Origin: Rhodococcus sp. G-MC3
GTDB lineage: Bacteria; Actinomycetota; Actinomycetes; Mycobacteriales; Mycobacteriaceae
Length of the DNA stretch: 64,000 nucleotides
Direction: 5' to 3'
Assembly: GCF_030063335.1 (NCBI RefSeq)
Contig: NZ_JASISW010000008.1
Location: forward strand, 213,922 to 277,921
Notes under the pieces: model-generated
Seen by the model: the letters and a program-made list of their open reading frames with translations, nothing else
The model's database searches: none
Told to the model about the DNA's origin: nothing
Position numbers and translations under genes: made by a program
Shown: positions 9,136-18,176 of the stretch, one piece after another
Numbering within the stretch: the first letter of the stretch is position 1
How the letters are laid out: the number at the start of each line of letters is the position of its first letter

Positions 9136-10011
9136 GTGCCAGAACATGTGAGGGAACCCGCGGCTCTGCTCGGGCCTGCGGAAGTACGATCTCTCGCCGC
9201 CGAATTGGATGTCCGCCCCACCAAACAGCTCGGTCAGAACTTCGTCCACGACGCCAACACTGTTCGACGCATCGTCGCCTCGGCAGGCGTCGGTGGAGCG
9301 GATACCGTCCTCGAGGTCGGGCCTGGGCTTGGATCGTTGACGCTTGCGCTACTCGATGTCGCCGACGCGGTGATCGCGGTCGAGATCGACCCCAAGCTCG
9401 CCGCGCGGCTGCCGCAGACAGCCGCCGAGCGTGCGCCGTCGTACGCAGATAACTTGACGGTCGTCGAGGCCGACGCACTCCGCGTGAAGGCGTCGGACAT
9501 TCCGGGTGAGCCTTCGGCGTTGGTGGCCAACCTGCCGTACAACGTCGCCGTTCCCGTTCTGCTTCACCTGTTCTCGGAACTACCGTCGCTGCGCACTGCG
9601 CTGGTGATGGTGCAGGCCGAGGTGGCCGATCGCCTCGCGGCGGATCCGGGCGGCAAAATCTATGGCATCCCCAGCGTAAAAGCAGGATTTTTCGGGACGG
9701 TCAAACGGGCGGGCTCCGTTGGTCGTTCAGTGTTCTGGCCGGTGCCCAAGGTCGAGTCGGGGCTGGTTCGCATCGACCGGTACGAGGACCCGCCGTGGTC
9801 GATGGACGACAAGCATCGCCGCCAGGTCTTCGCCGTCATCGATGCGGCATTTGCTCAGCGCCGCAAGACATTACGAGCGGCGCTGGCCGGTTGGGCCGGC
9901 TCACCCGTGATCGCCGAACGCAGGCTCAGGGAAGCTGGGATCGACCCGTCTGCTCGTGGCGAGACCCTTGACGCCGCAGCGTTCGTCAGGTTGGCGGGAA
10001 CTGCGCCCTGA
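9136..10011 (+). CDS. ksgA: 16S rRNA dimethyladenosine transferase KsgA/RsmA
   Basis: A SAM-dependent enzyme that dimethylates A1518 and A1519 of 16S rRNA in late 30S assembly. Motifs: [10 protein letters not shown], the SAM-binding [15 protein letters not shown] (motif I), [10 protein letters not shown] (motif II) and the catalytic NLPYNVAVP (motif IV). I take GTG 9136 as start, giving 291 residues. The frame also has a GTG at 9118 that would add six residues. It follows rpfB by about 50 bp and ends in front of a convergent WYL-regulator gene, with a hairpin repeat between the two stops. Confidence 0.95.
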   Translation: MPEHVREPAALLGPAEVRSLAAELDVRPTKQLGQNFVHDANTVRRIVASAGVGGADTVLEVGPGLGSLTLALLDVADAVIAVEIDPKLAARLPQTAAERAPSYADNLTVVEADALRVKASDIPGEPSALVANLPYNVAVPVLLHLFSELPSLRTALVMVQAEVADRLAADPGGKIYGIPSVKAGFFGTVKRAGSVGRSVFWPVPKVESGLVRIDRYEDPPWSMDDKHRRQVFAVIDAAFAQRRKTLRAALAGWAGSPVIAERRLREAGIDPSARGETLDAAAFVRLAGTAP

Positions 10012-10025
10012 TCGCTCGGCTTTCG

Positions 10026-10076
10026 GCATGAATGGACCATGGCAACGGTCAGACGGCTTGAAGGTGACATTCATGC
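10026..10076. repeat. GCATGAATGGACC hairpin element, copy 2
   Basis: Left arm GCATGAATGGACC at 10026-10038 continues CATGGCAACGGTCAGACGG exactly as in the 44.1-kb copies apart from T to C. The right arm (10063-10076) is decayed by one extra base (GGTGACATTCATGC instead of GGTCCATTCATGC). It lies between the stops of convergent ksgA and the WYL regulator. Its last bases supply the WYL gene's stop codon (TGA at 10071-10073 on the minus strand). Confidence 0.88.
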
Positions 10077-11057
10077 GGACGGCGAGGCCCGGGTGCTCGC
10101 CAAATACCGTGCGCTGATCATCGTGTGACGCTCGGCCATCCGCAGGCATTCGTCGCGCAGTTCCGGCGGGTCCAGCACCACGAAGTCGGTGTCGAAGGCC
10201 GCCAACCATTGCGCGATCGACGTCAACGAGTCGCCTCCGAGCACGATCGCGCAGGTTCCGCCGTCCTCGGACTCCAGCGTTCCCCATCGTTCGTCGACCA
10301 TAGGAGAAATCGTCTCGATGGGCGCATGCAACCGAACGCGAACCTGCACCTGGTTGAACGTCCGGTCGATTCCCTTCGCCACGAATGCGGCGGCACCGCC
10401 CTCGGGTAACTCGCGAGGTGTGAACCGCGGACCCGTCGGAATCTTCGGCTCCAGCCGGTCCACTCGGAATGACCGCCAGTCCTCCCGCATCAGATCCCAG
10501 CCGAGCAGATACCACCGCGCTCCCGAGCGGACGAGGCTGTAGGGCTCCACCTCACGTCTCGCCTCGCTGCCGTCGTGCGTGCGGTAGTCGAACCGAAGGC
10601 GCTCGTGGTTGTGGCAGACCCCGGCCACCGTCGACAGAATTGCCGCGTCGACAGCCGAGGCAGCCTGCCGCTCGACGACGTCGATCCTCAATGCGTCGAG
10701 TCGGTGCCGGATGCGCGACGGCATCACCTGCCTCAACTTGGTCAGTGCGCGCAGCGATGCCTCCCCGATGCCCGCGACGGATCCTCCCGCGGCTGATTGG
10801 AGCCCGAACGCCACCGCGAGGGCTTCGTCGTCGTCGAGTAGCAGTGGAGGCATCTCTGCGCCCGCACCGAGCTGGTAGCCGCCCCCGACGCCTGCCGTCG
10901 CATTCACCGGGTAACCGATCTTCCGGAGCTTGTCGACGTCTCTGCGCACTGTCCGGGGCGTGATGTTCAAGCGGTCGGCGAGGTCTGAGCCTGCCCAGTC
11001 GCGTCGTGCCTGGAGCAGGGACAGCAACTTCAGTAGGCGTGCCGATGTTTCCTGCAT
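10071..11057 (-). CDS. WYL-domain transcriptional regulator (DeoR-type HTH)
   Basis: A 328-residue regulator with an N-terminal winged HTH (LLSLLQARRDWAGSDLADRL..TPRTVRRDVDKLRKIGYPV, residues 9-50), the typical GVGGGYQLG wing near 57-65, and a WYL ligand-sensing domain around 140-230 (VRSGARWYLLGWDLMREDWRSFRVDRL). This group often controls DNA-repair or stress genes and can sense nucleic acid or nucleotide ligands. The target is unknown here. The nearest divergent gene is ispE, 163 bp away. The stop codon lies inside hairpin repeat copy 2, so the C-terminal Ser-Ala may have been changed by the repeat's insertion. Confidence 0.87.
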   Translation of the reverse strand: MQETSARLLKLLSLLQARRDWAGSDLADRLNITPRTVRRDVDKLRKIGYPVNATAGVGGGYQLGAGAEMPPLLLDDDEALAVAFGLQSAAGGSVAGIGEASLRALTKLRQVMPSRIRHRLDALRIDVVERQAASAVDAAILSTVAGVCHNHERLRFDYRTHDGSEARREVEPYSLVRSGARWYLLGWDLMREDWRSFRVDRLEPKIPTGPRFTPRELPEGGAAAFVAKGIDRTFNQVQVRVRLHAPIETISPMVDERWGTLESEDGGTCAIVLGGDSLTSIAQWLAAFDTDFVVLDPPELRDECLRMAERHTMISARYLASTRASPSA

Positions 11058-11220
11058 ACCGAGATTGTGGCAGCAATTGGGGACGGAAGCTGTCCTGAAT
11101 TGCCCGCCGGTATGACCGAATGCCCCTCTCGGTCTCCGCGGGTGGACCGAACGTCACATCCGCTCCGGACCAGGGCATGAACAATCGCCGGTTCAGCCCC
11201 TGGCGACTTCTCCACTACTG

Positions 11221-12165
11221 TTGACTACCGTGCTCTCAGTCGTCCACAGCCCCGTAGTCGTTCGGGCACCGTCGAAGGTCAATCTGCACCTGTCGGTCGG
11301 TGACCTCCGCGAGGACGGCTACCACGAACTCACGACGGTGTTCCAGGCTCTTTCGTTGTCCGACGAGGTCTCGGTTGTACCCTCGCAAGGTCTGCGGGTG
11401 ATCGTCAAGGGCGCCGACGCCAAGTCCGTGCCGACCGACGAGCGCAATCTCGTCTGGAAAGCGGCAGTTCTTCTCGCCGACGCCGTTGGCCGCGAACCGC
11501 TCGTCGAGATCACCATCGGCAAGGGAATCCCCGTTGCAGGCGGCATGGCGGGTGGTAGCTCCGACGCTGCTGCGACGCTCGTTGCGCTCGATGCGATGTG
11601 GAAGCTGGAACTCTCTCGGGGCGAACTCACCGACCTCGCCGCGAAGCTGGGCAGTGATGTTCCGTTCGTGCTGCACGGCGGCACCGCAGTGGGTACTGGT
11701 CGGGGCGAGAAGCTGCTTCCTGTTCTTTCGCGCAATTCCTTTCATTGGGTCCTGGCATTGGCGAAGGGCGGGTTGCAGACCCCCGCGGTCTTCACCGAAC
11801 TCGACGAACTGCGCGTCAAGGGCACCCCGCCCCGTCTCGGCGAGCCTGATGCGTTGATGCAGGCCCTTGTGAGCGGCGACGCGCACGCGCTCGCCCCATT
11901 GCTGGGCAATGATCTTCAAGTTGCTGCTGTGTCGTTGCTGCCGCAGCTGCGCCGGACTCTGCGGGCAGGTGTCGCTGCCGGTGCTCTCGCCGGAATCGTG
12001 TCCGGATCCGGTCCGACGTGTGCGTTCTTGTGCGCCGATTCCGACGCTGCGGTGTCGGTCGGCGCAGAGTTGTCCGGTGCGGGCGTGTGCCGCACCGTGC
12101 GTGTTGCGAGCGGCCCCGTCCCGGGTGCTCGCGTGGTTACTAGTGAATCGATTGGTTTCTCCTGA
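11221..12165 (+). CDS. ispE: 4-diphosphocytidyl-2-C-methyl-D-erythritol kinase
   Basis: IspE phosphorylates CDP-ME at the 2-hydroxyl in the non-mevalonate isoprenoid pathway. It is a GHMP kinase with the N-terminal [12 protein letters not shown] motif, the ATP-binding [18 protein letters not shown] loop near residues 102-119 and a C-terminal [12 protein letters not shown] motif. The frame opens at TTG 11221; GTG 11230 is an equally reasonable start. The length of about 311-314 residues is normal. The stop overlaps the next start by one base (TGATG), so the ABC-F gene is translationally coupled. Its placement after ksgA matches Rv1010-Rv1011. Confidence 0.96.
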   Translation: MTTVLSVVHSPVVVRAPSKVNLHLSVGDLREDGYHELTTVFQALSLSDEVSVVPSQGLRVIVKGADAKSVPTDERNLVWKAAVLLADAVGREPLVEITIGKGIPVAGGMAGGSSDAAATLVALDAMWKLELSRGELTDLAAKLGSDVPFVLHGGTAVGTGRGEKLLPVLSRNSFHWVLALAKGGLQTPAVFTELDELRVKGTPPRLGEPDALMQALVSGDAHALAPLLGNDLQVAAVSLLPQLRRTLRAGVAAGALAGIVSGSGPTCAFLCADSDAAVSVGAELSGAGVCRTVRVASGPVPGARVVTSESIGFS

Positions 12166-13961
12166 TGGTCAATCTCGTCAATCTCGAAAACGTCTCCAAG
12201 TCGTTCGGCGTCAAGCCGCTTCTCGAGGGCGTGTCCCTCGGTGTGCAGGAGGGTCAGCGCATCGGCATGGTCGGCCTCAACGGCGGCGGTAAGACCACCA
12301 CGCTAGAGGTTCTCGCCGGCATCGAGCCGCCCGATTCGGGCCGTGTGTCCAGGGTCGGCGGTTTGCGCATGGCCGTGGTGACGCAGCGCGGCGTGCTGCC
12401 GCCGGGATCGACCGTCGGACAGGTGGTACTCGATCCGCTCGGCATGGCCGAGCACGAGTGGGCCGGAGACTCGCGCGTTCGAAACATTCTGACGGGCATC
12501 GGGATTGCGGACCTGGGTCCGGTCGGAAGCTCCGGACTCGACGCTCCCATCGACAATCTCTCCGGTGGTGAGCGCCGTCGTGTCGCACTGGCGGCCGCGC
12601 TGGTTCAGGATCTGGATCTTCTCGTCCTCGACGAGCCGACCAACCACCTCGACGTCGAAGGTGTGCAATGGCTTGCCGCGCATCTCGTTTCGCGTCGCAG
12701 TGCGCTCGTCGTCGTCACCCACGATCGGTGGTTCCTCGACACCGTCGCGAACCAGACGTGGGAGGTTGTCGGCGGCGGCGTCGAAACGTACGAGGGCGGT
12801 TACAACGATTGGGTCTTCGCCCGCGCCGAGCGCTCACGCCAGGCGGATGCGTCCGAAGAGCGTCGCCGCAACCTCGCGCGCAAGGAACTGGCGTGGCTGC
12901 GGCGCGGGGCTCCCGCGCGAACCTCCAAGCCGAAGTACCGCATCGAGGCCGCCGAGGCGTTGATCACCGACGTGCCTGCGCCCCGCGACTCCGCCCAGTT
13001 GGCCTCGTTCGCCCAGCGTCGTCTGGGTAAAGTGGTCATCGAGCTGGAAGACGCTCGGCTCGAAACCCCCGACGGTCGCGAGTTGGTCAAGGACTTCACC
13101 TGGCGTCTTGCACCCGGTGAGCGTGTCGGCCTGGTGGGCGTCAACGGATCGGGAAAGACCACCCTGCTTCGTACCCTCGCGGGCGAACTGGAACCTGCTG
13201 CGGGCAAACGAATTCAGGGTCAGACCGTCAAGATCGGTTGGCTCAAGCAGGAATTGGACGATCTCCCGAAGAAGCTCCGCGTTCTCGACGCCGTCAAGGA
13301 AGTTGCCGAACGAATCACATTGGGCGACAAAGAAGTATCGGCAGGCCAACTCGCCGAACGTCTCGGGTTCACGCCGGCCCGGCAGCGTACGCCGGTCGGT
13401 GATCTGTCCGGTGGCGAACGTCGCCGCCTGCAGTTGACGCGTGTACTCATGGCCGAGCCGAACGTACTACTGCTCGACGAGCCCACCAACGACCTCGATA
13501 TCGACACCCTCCAGCAGTTGGAGGATCTGCTCGACGGCTGGGCGGGCACGATGGTCGTGATCAGCCACGACCGGTACCTGATCGAACGCATCTGTGATTC
13601 GACGTGGGCATTGTTCGGCGATGGAAAGCTCACGAACCTGCCTGGCGGCATCGAGGAATACCTTCGTCGGCGGGCAGTGATTGCCGCCGAGGCGACGCCC
13701 GATGCCTTGACCACCGGTGGACCGGTGAAGCGGGCAGTGCGGGACGCAGGCTCGGAGCGTGCTGCACGCAAGGAGCTCAGCAAGCTCGAGAAGCTCGTCG
13801 TACGCCTCTCGGACCGCGAGATCGCTTTGCATGCCGAATTGGCCCAGGCCTCGAATGATTCGGGAAAGCTCACCGAACTCGATTCCGAACTCAAGAAGGT
13901 CGTCGCGGACAAGGACGTCGCCGAAGAGCGCTGGATGGAACTCGCTGCCGAACTCGACTAG
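12165..13961 (+). CDS. ABC-F family ATPase (Uup-like, ribosome-associated)
   Basis: A 598-residue protein with two ABC cassettes in tandem and no membrane segments. Cassette 1: Walker A GLNGGGKTTTLE, signature LSGGERRR, Walker B LLVLDEPTNHLD. Cassette 2: GVNGSGKTTLLR, LSGGERRRLQL, VLLLDEPTNDLD. An inter-cassette linker rich in Arg/Lys lies around residues 225-275. A C-terminal charged coiled coil (ELSKLEKLVVRLSDREIAL..., about 535-598) is typical of Uup-type ABC-F proteins. Such proteins act on the ribosome or on branched DNA intermediates. Coupled to ispE by a 1-bp overlap. No antibiotic-resistance role can be claimed. Confidence 0.92.
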   Translation: MVNLVNLENVSKSFGVKPLLEGVSLGVQEGQRIGMVGLNGGGKTTTLEVLAGIEPPDSGRVSRVGGLRMAVVTQRGVLPPGSTVGQVVLDPLGMAEHEWAGDSRVRNILTGIGIADLGPVGSSGLDAPIDNLSGGERRRVALAAALVQDLDLLVLDEPTNHLDVEGVQWLAAHLVSRRSALVVVTHDRWFLDTVANQTWEVVGGGVETYEGGYNDWVFARAERSRQADASEERRRNLARKELAWLRRGAPARTSKPKYRIEAAEALITDVPAPRDSAQLASFAQRRLGKVVIELEDARLETPDGRELVKDFTWRLAPGERVGLVGVNGSGKTTLLRTLAGELEPAAGKRIQGQTVKIGWLKQELDDLPKKLRVLDAVKEVAERITLGDKEVSAGQLAERLGFTPARQRTPVGDLSGGERRRLQLTRVLMAEPNVLLLDEPTNDLDIDTLQQLEDLLDGWAGTMVVISHDRYLIERICDSTWALFGDGKLTNLPGGIEEYLRRRAVIAAEATPDALTTGGPVKRAVRDAGSERAARKELSKLEKLVVRLSDREIALHAELAQASNDSGKLTELDSELKKVVADKDVAEERWMELAAELD

Positions 13962-14046
13962 GAGCTGTGTGCAGCCACGCACAGGCGACGCGACCTCGTG
14001 TTGTGCCCCACCAAGGCACGGGTGCATGCGGGCCTAGTCTGACTGC

Positions 14047-14526
14047 ATGACTCTCACCCTCGTGCCGATGAACTCCGAGCGAATTGCTCGGTGGCTGGCC
14101 CTCGGCCGTGCGCAATACATCGACGAGCGCATGGGCGCAGGGGAGACCCGCGCCGAGGCCGAGGCCAACGCCGAGGCGTCGTACAACACGACGTTCCCGG
14201 ACGGGCGTGCTACGCCGTCGCAAAAAATCTTCGACGTACACGACGACGGTCATGTCGTCGGGCAGCTCTGGATCGCGCCGCGCCACGATGCCGAGCCTGC
14301 GCACTGGTGGGTCTGGGAGATCGAAATCGACGAGGAGTTCCGCGGACGAGGGTTCGGTCGCGCAACGATGCTGCTCGCCGAGGAGCAGGCCCGCAGCGAA
14401 GGTGCCTCGTCGTTGGGGCTCAATGTGTTCGGTGGGAACGCCGTCGCGCGGGGGTTGTACGCGTCGATGGACTACCGGGAGACGTCGATCCAGATGCGCA
14501 AAGATCTCTCGATCCGGCAGCGGTGA
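14047..14526 (+). CDS. GNAT family N-acetyltransferase
   Basis: A 159-residue acetyltransferase. The GNAT core is clear: strand beta-4 WVWEIEIDEEFRGRGFGRATM with the acetyl-CoA pyrophosphate-binding R-G-x-G-F-G/A loop (about residues 92-108), then LGLNVFGGNAVARGLYASMDYRE, the usual motif B. The acceptor substrate is not identifiable. It is followed at 26 bp by a small NTF2-like gene on the same strand. Confidence 0.88.
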   Translation: MTLTLVPMNSERIARWLALGRAQYIDERMGAGETRAEAEANAEASYNTTFPDGRATPSQKIFDVHDDGHVVGQLWIAPRHDAEPAHWWVWEIEIDEEFRGRGFGRATMLLAEEQARSEGASSLGLNVFGGNAVARGLYASMDYRETSIQMRKDLSIRQR

Positions 14527-14552
14527 CGGGCTGGGCGCGCTAGCTTTCGACG

Positions 14553-15002
14553 ATGGACCCCGTCGCCGAGATTCAGCGCCTGAAGTACCGGTATGCACGC
14601 ACGTTGGACACGAAGTCGTGGACCGAGTTCGCGGACACCCTGATTCCCGAGGCCACGGCGACCTATGGGGAACATCTCGAATTCGAGTCCAGGAGCGCGC
14701 TCATCGAATTCATGCGCACCACGCTCGGGCCGGCCGTCATCACCGAGCATCGTTGTGGGCATCCGGAGATCGAGGTCGACGGCAGTTCCGCGACGGGAAT
14801 CTGGTACCTCTCGGACACTGTGATCATCCCCGAACACAACGTAATTCTTCGGGGTGCAGCCTTCTATCGCGATCGATACGTACGGTGTGGTGATGGGACC
14901 TGGCGCATCGCACACACGGGCTACGAAAGAACCTACGAGTACGTCGTGTCCACCACGGACATGCCGAGTTTCAGCTTGACCGCCAATATGTGGTCGCAAT
15001 GA
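14553..15002 (+). CDS. SnoaL/NTF2-like fold protein
   Basis: A 149-residue protein with the NTF2-like alpha+beta cone: N-terminal helix EIQRLKYRYARTLDTKSWTEF, then a sheet (TATYGEH.., IEVDGSSATGIWYLSDTV, GAAFYRDRYVRCGDGTWRIAHTGYERTYEYV). 'RLKYRYARTLDTKDW' is the usual opening of the SnoaL_4 group, which includes dehydratases, isomerases and dioxygenase small-subunit relatives. No specific enzyme can be assigned. Its stop overlaps the next start (ATGA), so it forms a coupled pair with the DUF4166 gene. Confidence 0.78.
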   Translation: MDPVAEIQRLKYRYARTLDTKSWTEFADTLIPEATATYGEHLEFESRSALIEFMRTTLGPAVITEHRCGHPEIEVDGSSATGIWYLSDTVIIPEHNVILRGAAFYRDRYVRCGDGTWRIAHTGYERTYEYVVSTTDMPSFSLTANMWSQ

Positions 15003-15676
15003 GTTCCGTCGTCCGAGCAGTGCTCGGGTCTGCTTTCGAGGACTTACACCCCAAAGTTCGGTGGCGTTTCGGGTTGTCCTCCGACGACAGCCACTGCCAG
15101 CTGGGCGTCGGGGTGATGGAAGAAATGACGCACTCGGCCCTCGTGCCGCCGCCCGTGCTGTGGCTCGGCGGCAAACGAGGTCTTTTCCCCGCAGGCAAAG
15201 CAACGGACGTGCCCTTCACTGTTGCCAACTATGCCTACGTAGATGCCATCGGCAGGGAGACACTCTCGTTCGTCCGCCGGTTCGCTTTCGCCGGCAAGCC
15301 GCAGGGCATGAACTCGGTGATGGTGACGCCCGCACGTGCGGAGAAGCCCGATTACGCACTCGACTACCTGGGCTACCGTTCGGACATGATCGTGCACACC
15401 CGGTGCAGCGTCGACGCCGAAGGCGGACTGCTTCTGGAAAGTGATGGGCCGCGGGTGCTGGGCGTGAAGATCCCACAACTGGCATCGGCACTGACCGCGG
15501 CCCGCGAATGGTGGGACGAGAATGAGCAGCGGCATCGGATCCAGATCGATGTCACGAGTCCGGTTCTGGGAAAGTTGTTTCACTACCACGGCTGGTTCAC
15601 CGCCGAGGAGTATCCATGTGCCGCCGCTGATATCCCCGACTACGCCGTTCCGTCGAAACTGATGGAACGTGAGTGA
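14999..15676 (+). CDS. DUF4166-like protein
   Basis: A 225-residue protein of unknown function. The opening SSVVRAVLGSAFEDLHPKVRWRFG and the sequence SFVRRFAF..NSVMV, DYLGYRSDMIVHTRCSVDAEGGLLLES and LGKLFHYHGWFTAEE agree with DUF4166, a domain sometimes fused to saccharopine-dehydrogenase-like or membrane proteins. Start chosen at ATG 14999, overlapping the NTF2-like stop by 4 bp. No signal peptide or membrane segment. The family link is from memory of motif pattern and should be treated as moderate. Confidence 0.62.
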   Translation: MSSVVRAVLGSAFEDLHPKVRWRFGLSSDDSHCQLGVGVMEEMTHSALVPPPVLWLGGKRGLFPAGKATDVPFTVANYAYVDAIGRETLSFVRRFAFAGKPQGMNSVMVTPARAEKPDYALDYLGYRSDMIVHTRCSVDAEGGLLLESDGPRVLGVKIPQLASALTAAREWWDENEQRHRIQIDVTSPVLGKLFHYHGWFTAEEYPCAAADIPDYAVPSKLMERE

Positions 15677-15740
15677 TGAGCCTGCGGTGACCGTCTCCGC
15701 GCAGTAGGTTGATCACAATTCGAGTAGCTTCGCGGAAGGG

Positions 15741-16739
15741 GTGTACGTGGGCGTCGTGGAATCGAGTGTGGCGGCAGGCGTCGGGCACATAGTGCTCGAT
15801 CGACCGGAGGCTCTGAACTCGTTGAACGGCGAAATGATTCGCCTCATCACCGAAGCCCTCGAATCCTGGCGGGAGGACGACGACGTTGACACGGTGCTCG
15901 TCACCAGTGCTGTTCACGGTGCCTTTTGCGCAGGGGCGGACGTCAGGGTCGTGCACGAGTTCGTGCAGCGTGGTGATACGAGCGCCGGGCTACAATTCTT
16001 GGCCGAAGAGCACGCGCTGAACGCGATTGTCGCCGACTATCCGAAGCCGTACGTCTCGGTCATCGACGCTGCGGCGCTCGGCGGCGGATTGGGGATTTCG
16101 GTCAACGGATCAGTATGTGTGGTGACGGAAAATGCTGTTCTTTCGGTGCCGGAAACCGCGATCGGCCTGGTTCTCGGTGTCGGATCCAGCTATTTTCTGT
16201 CGCGGCTACCCGGCTCGATCGGGAAGTTCATCGGACTGACCGGGGCGCGAGTGAGCGGTGCCGACGCTGTCGCACTCGGATTGGCCACGCACTTCGTTGC
16301 TGCCTCCGATGCGCGAGAGCTCATCGAGAGCATCAGGTCCGGTAAGCCGCTCGCGGACGTCTTGGACAGGTACTCGAAGCCGGTCCCCGAGTTGAGCCTC
16401 GATGCGACCGACATCGACTTCGCGTTCAGTGCACCATCCGTCATCGAGATGGTGGGTCGACTCGACACCGACTCGCCTTGGTCGTGCCTGGCGATGTCGC
16501 AGCTGCTCACGTTGTCGCCGATGAGCCTCGTCGCAACGAATGCTCTTATCGCGCTGGGATCGGGCAGCACTCTGAAGGAGTGCTTTGTCCGAGAGCTCCG
16601 GTTTGTCGAATGGATGATCGGCCAACCGGACTTCGCGGAAGGAGTACGCGCGGTGCTGATCGACAAAGACAGAACTCCGCAGTGGAACCCACTGGTACTG
16701 GAAATGGTCCAGCCAGCGGCGTTCCAACACTTCTTCTAG
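15741..16739 (+). CDS. Enoyl-CoA hydratase/isomerase superfamily; 3-hydroxyisobutyryl-CoA hydrolase-like
   Basis: A 332-residue crotonase-fold protein. The oxyanion segments are FCAGADVRVVHEF (near residue 56-68) and AALGGGLGISVNGSVCVVTENAVLSVPETAIGLVLGVGSSYFLSRLPG. The VPE.AIG and G.GSSYFLSRL pattern with the longer C-terminal region points to 3-hydroxyisobutyryl-CoA hydrolase (valine degradation) rather than a plain hydratase of about 260 residues. The family's ECF/RE motif near the C-terminus is present (ECFVRELRFVEWMIGQPDFAEGVRAVLIDKD.TPQWNP). Start GTG 15741; an in-frame GTG also lies at 15747. Confidence 0.86.
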   Translation: MYVGVVESSVAAGVGHIVLDRPEALNSLNGEMIRLITEALESWREDDDVDTVLVTSAVHGAFCAGADVRVVHEFVQRGDTSAGLQFLAEEHALNAIVADYPKPYVSVIDAAALGGGLGISVNGSVCVVTENAVLSVPETAIGLVLGVGSSYFLSRLPGSIGKFIGLTGARVSGADAVALGLATHFVAASDARELIESIRSGKPLADVLDRYSKPVPELSLDATDIDFAFSAPSVIEMVGRLDTDSPWSCLAMSQLLTLSPMSLVATNALIALGSGSTLKECFVRELRFVEWMIGQPDFAEGVRAVLIDKDRTPQWNPLVLEMVQPAAFQHFF

Positions 16740-16743
16740 GCGA

Positions 16744-17427
16744 TCAGCGGTAACCCTTTGCCGGGTTCAGCAGGTCGAGGACGATGGTCTGACCGTTGGA
16801 CCGGACATGAACCTCGGGGTTCTGCAGTCCACCGGAGACGAGGTACTCGCCCAGAAGCTGAAGAAGCTCGTCGGGTCCGACGGAAGTGTCGGGAGTGCGG
16901 ATGTCGCCGGTGCGGCTGCCCAGCTCGTTCTGGGTGAGGCGGCCGGCGATGCGAACCGATGCGACGCCCATGGCGGTGCGGCGGTCCGGTGCAGCGCTGC
17001 GGCCGGTGCCCGTTGCCGGGGTGGCGGTGGCGGATGCATGAGTGGAACGGCCGTTGGTAGGCAGGCCGTGCTCGGAAATCTGATCGCTTGTAGTCACTTC
17101 AACCTCGTTCGAATCCAGGGATGGCTGCTTTGGCGTCGTGCTTTCGGGTTCGTGCTTCGTTCCGGACTTCGGCGCATTCTGTTCGGATGCAGCGGAACGC
17201 GCCTCGGCCGCATTCACGGACTCGGCGGGGACGGACTCGGCGGTGACGGACGTTGATTCTGCTGCTGTGGTAGCGGCCGAATCCGACTTCGTGGCATCTG
17301 CTTTCGACATGTCCGTCCTGGACACACCAGGGGCCAGCTTGGGCGTGGGGGAACTCAGGCGATGAGCAGGGGCCTGACCGATCTTGATGCCGGCCAGCGG
17401 ATAGCTGGAGCCCTGTGTCATAACCAA
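16744..17427 (-). CDS. Hypothetical protein with long Ser/Thr/Ala/Glu-rich disordered region
   Basis: A 227-residue protein not recognised as any family. Three parts can be seen: a short N-terminus (GSSYPLAGIKIGQAPAHRLSSPTPKLAPG), a low-complexity middle rich in Ser, Thr, Ala and Glu (about residues 40-140), and a compact C-terminal 75 residues (RTAMGVASVRIAGRLTQNEL.., VGPDELLQLLGEYLVSGGL, VHVRSNGQTIVLDLLNPAKGYR) that looks folded. An alternative start is Met3 at 17421. It is convergent with the hydratase gene, 4 bp away, and follows pnuC on the same strand at 90 bp. Codon usage and GC resemble the neighbours, so it is probably real. Confidence 0.6.
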   Translation of the reverse strand: MVMTQGSSYPLAGIKIGQAPAHRLSSPTPKLAPGVSRTDMSKADATKSDSAATTAAESTSVTAESVPAESVNAAEARSAASEQNAPKSGTKHEPESTTPKQPSLDSNEVEVTTSDQISEHGLPTNGRSTHASATATPATGTGRSAAPDRRTAMGVASVRIAGRLTQNELGSRTGDIRTPDTSVGPDELLQLLGEYLVSGGLQNPEVHVRSNGQTIVLDLLNPAKGYR

Positions 17428-17517
17428 ACCCCACGTCAGATGCAGTGAACTCGACGGCCCACGAGCCGAAACCTACTCGAAGTCCGTTCGGACCACCGAA
17501 CAATAACACCCCGCCGG

Positions 17518-18171
17518 TTAAGCGGCTATTCTATGGTCGACTTTCCCGTTCTGGATACGGATCCAGACGATGAATCCCCAGATCACGAAGGCTGCGTACA
17601 CCAGATAAAGAAATGCGGACGGGTAAAAACCCGCTCGGAACAGCAGGGGCACGCCGACGATGTCGACGCCGATCCACACCAGCCAGAACTCGGTGAGACC
17701 GCGTGCCATCCCAAATGTGGCGAGCAGCGAGCCGGTGAAGATCCACGCGTCGGCCCACTTGCCGTAGGACCCGAGATAGTCGAACAGTTGGGCAAATGCC
17801 AGTGTTCCGACCAGCATCACGGCAGCCATCAGTAATCGCTCTTTGGGCCTCGCCCAGCGCGGCGCGACGGCGGAGGCATGAGTCCGTGCGGTGCTCAGCC
17901 ACTTCGACCAGCCGTAGACACTGACGGCGATGAACAGTAGTTGGCGACCGGCTTGGCCGTAGAGATCCAATGCTTGGGGAGTATGGAAGACGCCGCCGAG
18001 GAAGACGGTGAACAGCAGCGCATTGCCGACGATGCCCACCGGCCATGCCCAGACCACGCGGCGCATCCCGCCGATGGCCGACGCCAATCCGAACCCGTTT
18101 CCGATGATCTCGCGCCACAGAACAGGGTGGCCTGCGATGGAGAGCTCGGCGTCGAGCAAATGGACCAGCAC
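17518..18171 (-). CDS. pnuC: Nicotinamide mononucleotide/ribonucleoside transporter PnuC
   Basis: A membrane transporter that brings nicotinamide riboside (or the mononucleotide) into the cell for NAD synthesis. It has about seven hydrophobic segments. Recognisable pieces: WREIIGNGFGLASAIGGMRRVVWAWPVGIVGNALLF near the N-terminus, YGQAGRQLLFIAVSVYGWSKW in the middle, and the substrate-site region FWLVWIGVDIVGVPLLFRAGFYPSAFLYLVYAAFVIWGF at the C-terminus. I choose GTG 18171 (217 residues), just after the prfC stop; upstream in-frame sequence lies within prfC and is Arg-rich. It is probably co-transcribed with prfC. Confidence 0.85.
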   Translation of the reverse strand: MLVHLLDAELSIAGHPVLWREIIGNGFGLASAIGGMRRVVWAWPVGIVGNALLFTVFLGGVFHTPQALDLYGQAGRQLLFIAVSVYGWSKWLSTARTHASAVAPRWARPKERLLMAAVMLVGTLAFAQLFDYLGSYGKWADAWIFTGSLLATFGMARGLTEFWLVWIGVDIVGVPLLFRAGFYPSAFLYLVYAAFVIWGFIVWIRIQNGKVDHRIAA

Positions 18172-18176
18172 GCCGC

